The translations under genes were made by a program, and so were the position numbers. The notes beneath the pieces are model-generated. The model was given only the letters and a program-made list of their open reading frames with translations. It was not told where the DNA came from and ran no database searches. A stretch of DNA of 64,000 nt. Source: Lytechinus variegatus (taxonomy: Eukaryota; Echinodermata; Echinoidea; Temnopleuroida; Toxopneustidae). The stretch lies in the NCBI RefSeq assembly GCF_018143015.1, contig NC_054751.1, positions 29,527,783-29,591,782 on the forward strand, read 5' to 3'. Positions 55,011 through 64,000 of this stretch are shown one piece after another (the stretch's first letter is position 1; each line of letters begins with the position of its first letter).

Positions 55011-56062
55011 ATTTTAGATACTTTCATATTGTCTGGCACGACGCTATACTTAAGGAATGATCAAATATGTGTTTTAATGGATCAACGATGCATTCTATAG
55101 CATTCTTTAAGACAATAGCATCAATACCAGCTCTTTTTCATTTATATATTTCAGTTGTTCACTGTATCTCTTATTTCATTCCAATGTACTGGTAATAGAA
55201 AAAGAGAATTAGGATTTGGTAGGTGGATGAAATCAGTAAATTCATTTTGTGTTAATGGTATATTGCTGTCAAAAATTGTTCCGATCTTTGAAAAGTATTG
55301 ATTGAATATGTCAGCTATCCGAAGAGAATAATGAATTTCGACTTCATCGCGTTTCAGTATTTTAAGTTGCGATCCTATGCCATGCTTATTCAAGCCATTG
55401 CTTATAGTTTTCCATGATATATTTACATGGTGATTGGAACGAATTAACTGGTTTGTAAAGTATTTTCGTTTATCGCTGCGCGATTTTTTTTTCTAAGAGT
55501 ATTGTTATACATAATGTATTTGTGATGCGACTTCTCAGAACAATTTATTTTATCGGCGTATAAATGGTTCCTGTGATTTATCGACCGCAATGTTAATTTC
55601 AATATCCAAGTGAGTCTTTGATTTTTTTCAAAATAACATTTATTGACTAATGGTACGTGTCTATAGGTGTGTGGTGAATATATTATTAATGGTATTTGTA
55701 TATTTCTATATCATTAGGTGCTACTATCAGGAACTTTTGCTACGGGGAATATTTTTTGTTAACCTTAACGGGACTGTTTAAAATCGGAAAATGGTCTGAG
55801 ATATCAGACAAAATAATTCCCGACTCGGGTAAATGATTAACATTACTAATATATGATCAATAAAGGTTAGAGATTGGTTAGTATCCCGGCTGGTTTTGTA
55901 ATTAAATGGTGTATCAGCTACCTCACCTTCGTGCATTATCAATATTTTTGTCAATATTTGTCGTAAAAATATCGAATGATAGTATTTTATATTGTGATAT
56001 ATTTGACTATTTTCCTTTATGTCATATTTCTGAATCTTAAGTACAAAATCAACCCAAAACAA
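55010..56062 (-). mobile_element. LINE fragment: endonuclease end and linker
   Basis: Reading down the minus strand, FIDHIL at about 55865 and SDISDHFPI at about 55790 (a shifted frame) are the end of an apurinic-type endonuclease domain. IADIFNQYFSKIGTIFDSNI at about 55270-55330 and RAGIDAIVLKNAIECIVDPL at about 55070-55130 are the region leading into the reverse transcriptase. Several stops and frameshifts make it inactive. It looks CR1/Jockey-like and lies between the two 1.1-kb copies. Confidence 0.7.
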
Positions 56063-56094
56063 AAGTTCAAAAAAGATATTATCAGATAATAACC

Positions 56095-57125
56095 TGAAAG
56101 GTAAAAGACAGTAGTGGCAGCAAAGATTGTGTCAATGAGAAAGTTTTTTAATCAACTGTCAATATATAATTATACATGTAGCTCTTGCACTTTAAAGGAA
56201 ACTTATTTTTTTCAAATCATGAAATCTTAACTCAAAATCGGTCATTCTGATGATCACCAACACAGAAAAGACACATGTGGAACAGTGTATTAAGAATGCT
56301 TGAAAATGGAATTCCATCATTACATTTCTGATTTATTTTTCTTCCACAACTATTCGGAACATATTTTGTACGTATACTACAAGCACTTTTGTGGTAATTT
56401 CATGGATTCTGTTCCAGTTCATTTTGAGATCGTTACCATGGTTACCACAACTGGAATTTATTATTAATCACTTCTCATCAAATTTTATCATGCACGGCTG
56501 GTCTGGTATTTTTTTATATGGAAGACCCAAATGACGCGTATAATTTTTTTCTTTGTAGTTCTTAGGAGGTCTGCAATAACCATCTGCCCCATTAGAAGGC
56601 TGTATAGTGTAAATGTAATTTATGTTTCAATAGACGATCCATTATGTTTTATTTTCAACAAATGTTTACAAAAAATCCTGGTAAATCAAAGGTCTCTTAG
56701 TTTATTTTGATTTTCAAAAAGGGTGAAAAAAATAAATATAAACAACTACAGAACTATTTCTATCTTGCAATTTTCCTTAAAGAAATTACCTTTGCATTTT
56801 ATTAATTCATACCGATGGAAAATCAACACGATATTTTATTCTTTGTTGTGTAAATATTTTGTTCTTGGAAAGTGGTTCACTGGTTAAGTCATGGTCATGG
56901 TCCCCATGGAAATTTTACGACAGAAAAAACTAAAAGGAAAGTATAAGATAGGAAATGGAGAGTAAAAGATAAAATTATGTTCACAATAATATGATAAAGT
57001 CTTTCCATTCTTTTGTAATTTCCCACGATAACGGTTTATTTTGTTTCTCTTACATGCATGTTTTAAGAACTTTACTCTACTTTTGTGGCTCACTAGGTCA
57101 CTAAAGAGGTCTGCATATGCAGATT
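56095..57125 (+). repeat. Diverged 1.1-kb duplication, copy 2
   Basis: Same order as 53151-54285: TTAAAG-type MITE (to about 56465, with TTTTGAGATCGTTACC), the CTGGTCTG phrase, AGACGATCCATTAT and GTGGCTCACTAGGTCACTAA. It is followed directly by the TCTAAT minisatellite. Confidence 0.7.
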
Positions 57126-57610
57126 AGTGACAACTTGGCTAATAGCCAGCTAGCCTAATGGCCACTTGGTCTAATAGCCGAATGGTCTAATGTCCACTTG
57201 AGCTATAGTAGTCAATTGGTTTTATATTTTTTTAGTAATGCCCAGTTTAGCTAATCGTCACACTTTGCCTAGTTGTCATTTCGTCTAAAGTATTTTAATG
57301 TCACTAGGTCTAATCGAATTTGGTCTAATACTGGGTCGTGTAATTGTCGGTTAGTCTAATATCAATTGGTCTAATACCAGTTCGTCTAATCCCACTTGGT
57401 CTATTATTCATTTGCCCTATATAGCAGATGGTGTAATGTGCAGTTGGTCAAAATTCCATGACGGCTATTTTCCACTTTGTCTAATTCCCTCTCAACTAAT
57501 TTCCAGGTCGTCTAATTCCTAGGGTGTATCGCATTTATTGCGTTTATTTCCAATCTGTCTAATTTCCATTTGCGATAATGGCTTGTTGGACTATTCCCAT
57601 TACGTCATTA
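57120..57610. repeat. Phrase minisatellite (CATTTGGTCTAATNNCCA type), copy 2
   Basis: Some twenty short phrases such as ACTTGGTCTAATAGCC and AGTTCGTCTAATCCCA follow each other. Same family as 21957-22290, here mostly in one orientation. Confidence 0.75.
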
Positions 57611-57737
57611 CACGCACAGTTTATTCATGTTGTGTTTTTCTTTTTCATTTTTGAACCTAAACACTGTGGAAATTTAATACTGCATTGTATGTTGTCCGTT
57701 CTAGGCCTTATATTAGGCATATCCCTTATCTCAAATG

Positions 57738-58060
57738 TAAATGCAAAATGAGAGTGGACGGGAAAAGGAATAAAAAATAAGAACAAGCAAAAAGAAAATT
57801 AAGACAAAATGAGAATGATCAAGGTTGAAAGAAGAGTCCCTAAATAAAACAACTTGAAGAAGAAGAAGAAAAGTAATAACAAGAAGGAGAAGAAAAAAGC
57901 ACGCAGAAGAACAACAGCAAGAAAAAGGCGAAAAAAAGGAGACGACGAAAAAGATTCAGAAAAAGAAGCAGAAGAACAAGAAGAAGAAAAAGAAGAAGCA
58001 GAACAAGTAAGTATAGAAGAAGAAACAGTAAAAAGGAGCAGAAGAGAAGAAGAATTTTCA
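57738..58060 (+). repeat. Polypurine (GAA-rich) tract
   Basis: Over 300 bases that are almost all A and G on the + strand. The Lys/Glu/Arg frame at 57854-58075 follows from the composition and is not taken as a gene. Confidence 0.8.
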
Positions 58061-58075
58061 AATTGTACTATCTGA

Positions 58076-58854
58076 TGGCTTTGTAACTTTTTGAATATCC
58101 AAACTACTTAACTTTTTGCTTATTTTCAGTTAAGCATCGTCCGTAATGGAGCATTACAATGATTATAAAGAGACATAAACATGTTTACCAGATACGTTAT
58201 TTACCCCCGCTATTTCGTTGTTAAAGCTACAAGGTCCCCAACTTATTGTAAAACCAATACTTTTAATAATGTGCATGCAGTGATGTAATGATTGTGAGTA
58301 TGAGATAATTTGCAGCATCATTTATCATTATGGGCAAAATCAGAAGAATTACATTTTGATTTGAAAAAAATCACATGAACGGCTTTCATCAGATTGCGCC
58401 CAACACCAGCCCTACCCTGGCTCTACTGCTCAGGATCCTGATGACATACAGGCTCAGAATGTTTCATTTTCATTTCTCATCGAAATGTCCAAAAGCTTGT
58501 GCTTGCTTTTCACGCTCGAACCACCTCCCAAGAATGTCCTTTGAACAGTAATAAACAAAAAAAAACAGTGTTTAAACATCAGCTTTGATTTTTTTTTTCA
58601 AACCACTCACTCGTTACACTCTCTCGCGGAAAAATAAAGCCTTAATACTATAATCTAAAAATACTTCAAAAATCTTTGCTCTACTTTGATCCATAGCCCT
58701 TGTTTTTGCCTCCCCATCCTCATAACAATCGAACAACATTATCCCCCCCCCCCTTCCACCACGATTTAACGAACCTTCAAAAATACAGAACCTTATTTCA
58801 GCAGGTATGTAACTCTGATTGCATAATTACATATTGTCTTTCTTTCATATGCAG
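58076..58854. other. Unassigned sequence upstream of the signal-peptide exon
   Basis: AT-rich, with a C run near 58744. Nothing recognised; it may contain 5' parts of the candidate gene at 58855. Confidence 0.35.
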
Positions 58855-58956
58855 GGAAGCATTGATTCTGATCTTCAGATATGGAGAGATGTGTTTTGTC
58901 AAAGTTGATACTTGTCGCCGTCTTTATCGCCCAATCTTTATCTCCCGTATCTTGCG
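58855..58956 (+). CDS. Candidate first coding exon with signal peptide (partial gene)
   Basis: Acceptor CTTTCATATGCAG ends at 58854 and a strong donor G|GTGAGT starts at 58957. The ATG is at 58881, G at -3 and +4, with an in-frame TGA at 58869. It encodes MERCVLSKLILVAVFIAQSL and then SPVSC, a textbook signal peptide: basic start, 12-residue hydrophobic core and small residues before a likely cut near the Cys. The exon ends in phase 1, common after signal peptides. No matching phase-1 exon was recognised in the following 5 kb, so later exons may lie beyond 64000 or be missed. Confidence 0.5.
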
Positions 58957-59983
58957 GTGAGTAATTCATTTATTATTGATTAATACATCGTGTCTCACAG
59001 TATAGTAAAATTAATACAAACAAATATTAATTTGCTCCCCTGAAATAGATAAATCAGCTGAACCTTTCTAAACAAACTACTTAATGCAAAAGTTGGATTC
59101 GGATATTTTCCAATGAAATCTGAAGAAAAGTTCGTATCTCTGTGTTCAATTGACCATATCGCATGTAATTTAAACCAGCTATTTAAAGAAAATGCTTTTT
59201 AACAAAAAAAAGAATAAATACATTGTAATTGGTAATTTTCAAACTGTACTCATGTAATTGTCATCAGCACATATTGGTGGGATACGCTGTATTGAATTTG
59301 CATCTCATCGTATTAATTTAAATTCGACTTAAATTTGTTTAACAATATGATGGAGCGGAACTGTTGAAATAAATATGTTTTAATATATTATAATAGACTA
59401 GATATCTCGACAAATAAAGTCAGGTCCATTGTACATAGTGACTTTATAAACATTTTTGACACTCTGAAAAATTACTAAGGCAAAAAAGATAATAATCCGC
59501 TAAAGATTTTTAATTTAGGCCATTGTATTTGACCTTAACACTCACTCTGAAGCACTCTTTCATCAATCGTGCCGCATAGTCATTGTAGTTTTATGCAAAT
59601 GAAATCATCATTATAATTAACATTTACATGTGTAATGGGAAAAATATTAACCGATTCTTGGTTTGTGTGTTTTGCTTTGCTTTGCCTGTTTTTTTTCGGT
59701 TTTGTTTCTTACAATTATTAGAATCCTCTAGTATTTCCTTCTCGGTCGATTTAGGATATTAGTAGAAAAATTCTTCGTCTGTTCATGCTGAAATTTCTAC
59801 CAGTGTTTTCCTAAAAAAAAGGTTCAGCCGCAATTTCAAAATCCAAGAGATTCACCCAATGATGTTACACCAATGCAGTGTTTAATATGGAGAGGGACAT
59901 CGCCTTCTTCTCAAGATCACTACGGTAACAGGTCTGCTAGGTACATTTGGTAGACCCCATTTTGAAAGCCTTCTTTGGTTTTA
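58957..59983. other. Unassigned AT-rich sequence
   Basis: No repeat ends recognised. A 40-codon open stretch at 59822-59953 (PQFQNPRDSP) lies after a possible acceptor but in the wrong phase for the signal-peptide exon. Confidence 0.35.
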
Positions 59984-60225
59984 CACTGTAAAAACTGCGG
60001 TGTTCAAACTGACACCGATTGGTGTTAATAGAGTACTACACCCTGAGGTGTTCAAATTACACCCTAGAGATTAAACATAACACCAAAGAGTGTAAATGTA
60101 ATAACAAAAGGTGTTGTAATAACATTTATAGGTGTAAAACTAACACCACCAATTTAACACTGGTGTAAAATAACTGGTGTGGTCCTCTATGTACACTGGT
60201 TAATACCACAGTTTCTTGCTGTGTA
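59984..60225 (+). mobile_element. ACACC/GGTGT element, member of an inverted pair (left)
   Basis: It starts CACTGTAAAAACTGCGGTGT and ends CCACAGTTTCTTGCTGTG. It contains many ACACC and GGTGT phrases and is the reverse complement, with changes, of 62030-62260. Confidence 0.78.
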
Positions 60226-62029
60226 GGCACATAAACTAATGCATGTTGTAATTAATTCAAAGTGTTATTTGACACTTGAAACTATGATGCATACACCAAC
60301 AGACGGATATTACATGAATTTTGCCTTTTTCTTCATAAGTATCAGAAGCCATATCAGACTCCTTTTTGGAAGCCAGCTTGGATTTAGTTGTTAGTATGTG
60401 TTTTGAAATATGAATTTAAATCCATCATATTTAGAGTGTTTATGCATGCTGAAAAATACACCAAATATTAAATAGTTAAAGATGAGAATTTGTTTTTGAT
60501 TTTTGGCTATTATGAACCAAGAAATTTCCCAAAATAATAATAAATGAGCTTTATGGCCTAATTTGCATATGATAACTCCTGCACCTTGTCTAAAAGGGAG
60601 GCTGAGACCTCAGTCAATAATTTCACTTCAGATTACAGACGTACATATTCTATCCAAAGTAGATATATGAACAAAGATTATAGTAATGTTATGCTTGAAA
60701 GTAAAGATATAAACAGATGAAATAATAATTTGAGAAATATAACAATTCTATACTTGACATGAAATGTCACAAAAGTACAGTAAGAAAAAATAGGAGAAAA
60801 AAAAATTTAACAATTTTTTGTGGAAGCAACGAAATCTATCAAAATGATTATATGCAAATTTCATGACCTGATTTTCATACACAAACTATAATTTTTGTTG
60901 CTTAAAAACCCAGACCGGACCTAAAAATGAAATTGACAATATATATACCAATCGAAAGCTTATAAGCTACTAAACACAGCAATGTATGCTTTATGCATTT
61001 TCACCGCTTCCCAGCTGAGTATTTCGCTTAAAAATATTCCAATTATTGGGCTTTGAACCCAGCTTAAAAAATAGGCTTTATTGTGCATTTCACTTGCCTC
61101 GAGACCTTGACGTCACGTTGTGTAAGAAGCGTCTTGATTTCATAGGTTTGTACACAAAAAACTGGTGATTTTTCCAGATAATGCATTTCATTCTCTTCTA
61201 TCACAGAGGGATATCACATATATTTTTCCCACAAGCTTGAATTTATGAAATCTACAGCTTTAAACTAGTTTTTGCTATATTTTATTTCCTGCTTATTTGG
61301 CGCAGATTTCAATTCTATCTGCTTTTAGATTTTGTATAACAACTTTTCCTGACATAGCAATTTAAGCCCAATAAGAGCCTAGCAAATAAATCTTTAAAAA
61401 AAAAATTGTAATGAATAGTTTTAGGTTTACAGCAATTTCAATAGTGAATAATTTTGAGTGACATTTTCATCTGAAAACGAAAATAAAGGAATTCATAACA
61501 TGGAAATGGAAGAAAATACCCAGTGCTTTTGTACACAAACCTATGGAATCACAACCCTCCAGACACAACGTGACGTCATCATTTCCAGGCGACGTGCCGT
61601 GCTCAATCGAAGCCTACTTTGGAGGAGAAGTTTCTTTGATTTTTATTTAATATCTTTAAGAAATGGAAGGAGAGCTATGTAATGTTTTTGGTATATTTGT
61701 ATTCTTTGAATCATTACCTTTCTTTTGATATATATATATGTATGATTGTTTTACACCGGTCAGGGTCCTGAAGTTTTATAAACAATACATGAACTGAAAT
61801 AAATTTTTGTGTGACACCCAACAATAAACACTCACTACCTCATTATTATGAGACTCCTTCACACATTCCCATGTGTGTCTAAATTGTGTTCTGACGTTGG
61901 TCCTCCGGTCACAATGAAACATTACAAAAGTACCTGGGTGGGAGGGGAGGGAAGCTTGTTGCCTCGAATAAAATTCAAACTTCTATTGCTGCATTACGTG
62001 GGTACAATATTAATATACTTTGCATACGT
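60226..62029. other. Spacer between the inverted pair
   Basis: AT-rich. It contains the hairpin at 61040-61640 and otherwise nothing I recognise. No transposase-like frame is seen. Confidence 0.45.
61040..61640. mobile_element. Fold-back element with GACGTCACGTTGTGT arms
   Basis: The left arm (61060-61200) has TTGACGTCACGTTGTGT and CATAGGTTTGTACACAAAA. The right arm (61490-61625) has the inverse, TTTTGTACACAAACCTATGG and ACACAACGTGACGTCA. The arms are about 100 bases or more. Exact ends are uncertain. Confidence 0.7.
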
Positions 62030-62260
62030 ACACAGCAAAAACTGTGGTGTTAACCGGTGTACATAGAGGACCACACCAGTTATTTTACACCGGTGTTAAA
62101 TTGGTGGTATTAGTTTTACACCTATAGGTGTTATTGTAACACATATGGTTGTTACAGTTACACTCTTTGGTGTTATGTTCAATCTGAAGGGTGTTGTTTT
62201 AACACCTCGGGTGTGGTCCTCTACTAACACCAATTGGTGTCAGTTTTAACACCACTGTGG
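62030..62260 (-). mobile_element. ACACC/GGTGT element, member of an inverted pair (right)
   Basis: Starts ACACAGCAAAAACTGTGGTG and ends TTTTAACACCACTGTGG. It shares TAGAGGACCACACCAG and TTTACACCGGTGTTAA with the left partner in inverted order. It abuts a SINE. Confidence 0.78.
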
Positions 62261-62456
62261 CTAAGCTAGGCGTTCATAGCGCACACAGCTTTTTAAGGAA
62301 TTACTTCCTCCCGGTACCCATTTACCTCACCTGGGTTGAGTGCAGCACATTGTGGATCAGTTTCTTGCTGAAGGAAATGACGCCATGGCTGGAATTTGAA
62401 CCCACGACCCTCTGTTTCAAAGTCCGAAGACGATTCCACTGGGCCACAACGCTCCA
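62258..62456 (-). mobile_element. tRNA-derived SINE, family 3
   Basis: On the minus strand: GTTGTGGCCCAGTGG (A-box-like) near 62450, GGGTTCAAATTCC (B-box-like) near 62395, then TTTCCTTCAGCAAGAAACTG and CTGCACTCAACCCAGGTGAG, a conserved SINE body. Confidence 0.72.
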
Positions 62457-62726
62457 CATTACCACATAATTACCATTTCATTGTTTCCACATATTCTATT
62501 TCTGTTTTGTTCATAACAATAGATCCTTATTTTCATTTAACCTTGGATGTATCTGGCACCATACCAACATCTCTTCCAAGGTCTTTTTAAATCTGTACTG
62601 TGTTGACGTCATCGATACAATTAACATCTCTTTCCTCTTTTAGTATTTGTGTATTTTCATTGCTAAATGTCAGGCTGGAACAACTTTCAAATTGTTTTAA
62701 TATTTAATAATAATAATAATAGTAGT

Positions 62727-62792
62727 GGCATATTTACCCAGGGTAGCCACTTCAGTTCCGAAAACTGTTCTCCCAGCAGGCCCTGCTATTAT
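62727..62792 (+). repeat. Conserved 60-bp block set in a triplet microsatellite, copy 2
   Basis: Same block as 43915-43980, preceded by (TAA)n at 62706-62726 and followed by TATTAT. Confidence 0.7.
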
Positions 62793-62804
62793 ATTTTGAG
62801 TAAG

Positions 62805-63345
62805 ACTTTAAAGCAAAGGGCAAAAAAAAATAATATCACCGGCATACATTGAGAGGTTGGATTCAGAACTACATATCTGTATTTTTAAAAAACTCTTACA
62901 CGTAATTGTAATACTTCGATTACAATCAGAAACAAGATACGGAGTAAATAGATCCCCCTGCCTATACCTCTTGATATAGGATATAGGCGGTAGATTATTT
63001 AGCACATTATTTAGCACACATCCCTCAATGTTTTGATAAAAGGTTTTGACCCAGTTGATCAACATTGGACCTCCGGCTATCGATTCTAGGTCTTCAAATA
63101 AAAGTAAAATCGTGATCAATCGAATCAAATGCTTTCTTGAAGATAAATATCATAAATATAAAACGAGTTTAAATGTTGTCCAATAGAATTACCACCCAAG
63201 TTTTTGTATGTATTAATAAAAAAACGTACCAAATGGCTTTGGAAGAAAATGTGTACTAATTGCTGAAAAATAATCATGGAATAAACTGTCGGATATTTTC
63301 CCGAAAAATATAAGTGCACTATCCCATAAATGTGTTCTTTGTATT
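62805..63345 (-). mobile_element. LINE reverse transcriptase fragment, L1/Tx1-like
   Basis: On the minus strand: GPMLINWVKTFYQNIEGCVL, then YRQGDLFTPYLV (from GVRQGDPLSPYL) and MYAGDIIFF in place of the catalytic F/Y-A-D-D block, so the first Asp is lost. The upstream part around 63125-63319 is in other frames. Inactive fragment. Confidence 0.75.
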
Positions 63346-63348
63346 AAA

Positions 63349-63923
63349 CCCCCATTCCACAGAGAAGAAGACCGCTGAAAGACCTTTGAAAGACCGTGAA
63401 TTTTGGCTGATCTTTCAGAGGTTTCTCAATGAACTTACAATGGTCTTTGAGGTCTTACACAAGTCCTGACCGATCTTTCAGCGGTCTTCGTGGTGTTCAT
63501 AGACTCCAAACCTTTTTGAAACGTTTCAAAACAGTCTTACAAGAAAATAGTCTTTCAGTGGTCTTTCAGCTGTCTTTCGATGAACTTTCAAAGGTCTTCA
63601 TAGTCTTTCAAAGATCTTTTGGCAGTCTCTCAAGATTTTTGCGGAGTTCACTGTAAGACTCATAAGAGATCATTGAAAGACCAGGCAAAGTCAATGGAAA
63701 TAATTCTGGAAGATCACTTGTTGCATAAAAGATCTCTGAAAGGCCATTGAAAGATCTCTATAGGACTGGTCTAGGAATAGTAATCCATCAGTTCTTTGAT
63801 GGGTCTTTCTGAGCCATTTCACAGAAATGACAAATTTCTGTGATCTTGAAGACCGCTGTAAGACCTCACCAATTAAAAGTCTTTCAGTGGTTCTTCAATA
63901 GTCTCTGTTCTGTGGAATGGGGG
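63349..63923. mobile_element. Fold-back element with CCCCCATTCCACAGA ends and CTTTCAG phrases
   Basis: Left CCCCCATTCCACAGAGAAGA and right CTCTGTTCTGTGGAATGGGGG are inverted. The interior is built from GAAAGACC and GGTCTTTC phrases on both strands. A further end of the same kind (GGCCCCAGTCCACAGAACAG) begins at 63936 and runs out of the window. Confidence 0.82.
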
Positions 63924-64000
63924 CCTTACTCTAAGGCCCCAGTCCACAGAACAGAGAAATGCCCGTATGTAGCTAAGATATCATGATTTCGGAAAGATAA

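Noticed and set aside
57854-58075. Lys/Glu-rich nuclear-type protein
   Set aside because: Composition of the polypurine tract; no conserved motif.
59822-59953. Second exon of the signal-peptide gene
   Set aside because: The open frame is there, but both possible acceptors give phase 0 while the first exon ends in phase 1, and the donor is weak.
1-64000. CRISPR arrays, bacterial operons or phage
   Set aside because: Intron-exon structure, SINEs and LINEs show animal DNA; the tandem repeats lack the regular repeat-spacer order.

Overview
This is eukaryotic, intron-rich, AT-rich animal DNA, most likely from a marine deuterostome and probably a sea urchin. The evidence is long introns with GT/AG boundaries, UBAN-type, PH and PDZ signalling domains, very frequent TACATGTA palindromes, tRNA-derived SINEs and many small fold-back (MITE-like) elements of kinds I associate with echinoid genomes. 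The species is inference; no search was run. A 500-base run of N lies at 49914-50413.

Two multi-exon genes on the + strand can be assembled with matching reading phases at every junction. Gene 1 (coding 2379-25458, 7 exons, 645 aa) encodes a coiled-coil protein with an AHD1-like segment, a UBAN-like ubiquitin-binding segment and a C-terminal C2HC zinc finger. It fits the TNIP/ABIN-optineurin-NEMO family of ubiquitin-reading NF-kB regulators, TNIP/ABIN best. Gene 2 (coding 35962-48650, 9 exons, 669 aa) encodes a PH domain, a long Pro/Ser/Tyr-rich docking region with SH2- and SH3-type motifs, and a syntenin/X11-like tandem PDZ module. I know no standard protein with that arrangement. A third candidate is one signal-peptide exon at 58855-58956 whose later exons are not recognised here.

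Layout: 1-2.3 kb, SINE and unassigned sequence; 2.3-25.5 kb, gene 1, with a 4.8-kb inverted-repeat element in intron 1; 25.5-35.9 kb, 3' flank, triplet microsatellites and MITEs; 35.9-48.7 kb, gene 2; 48.7-64 kb, mostly mobile DNA, including LINE fragments, a diverged 1.1-kb duplication, phrase-like fold-back minisatellites, an inverted pair of ACACC/GGTGT elements and a polypurine tract.

The most unusual structure is in gene 1. Upstream of the UBAN exon there is a tandem array (about 67-bp period) of degenerate copies of that exon's own splice acceptor and first codons. Upstream of the zinc-finger exon there is a second, unrelated array (203-bp period) that also includes the acceptor and exon start. 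Most of the duplicated acceptors have lost their AG.
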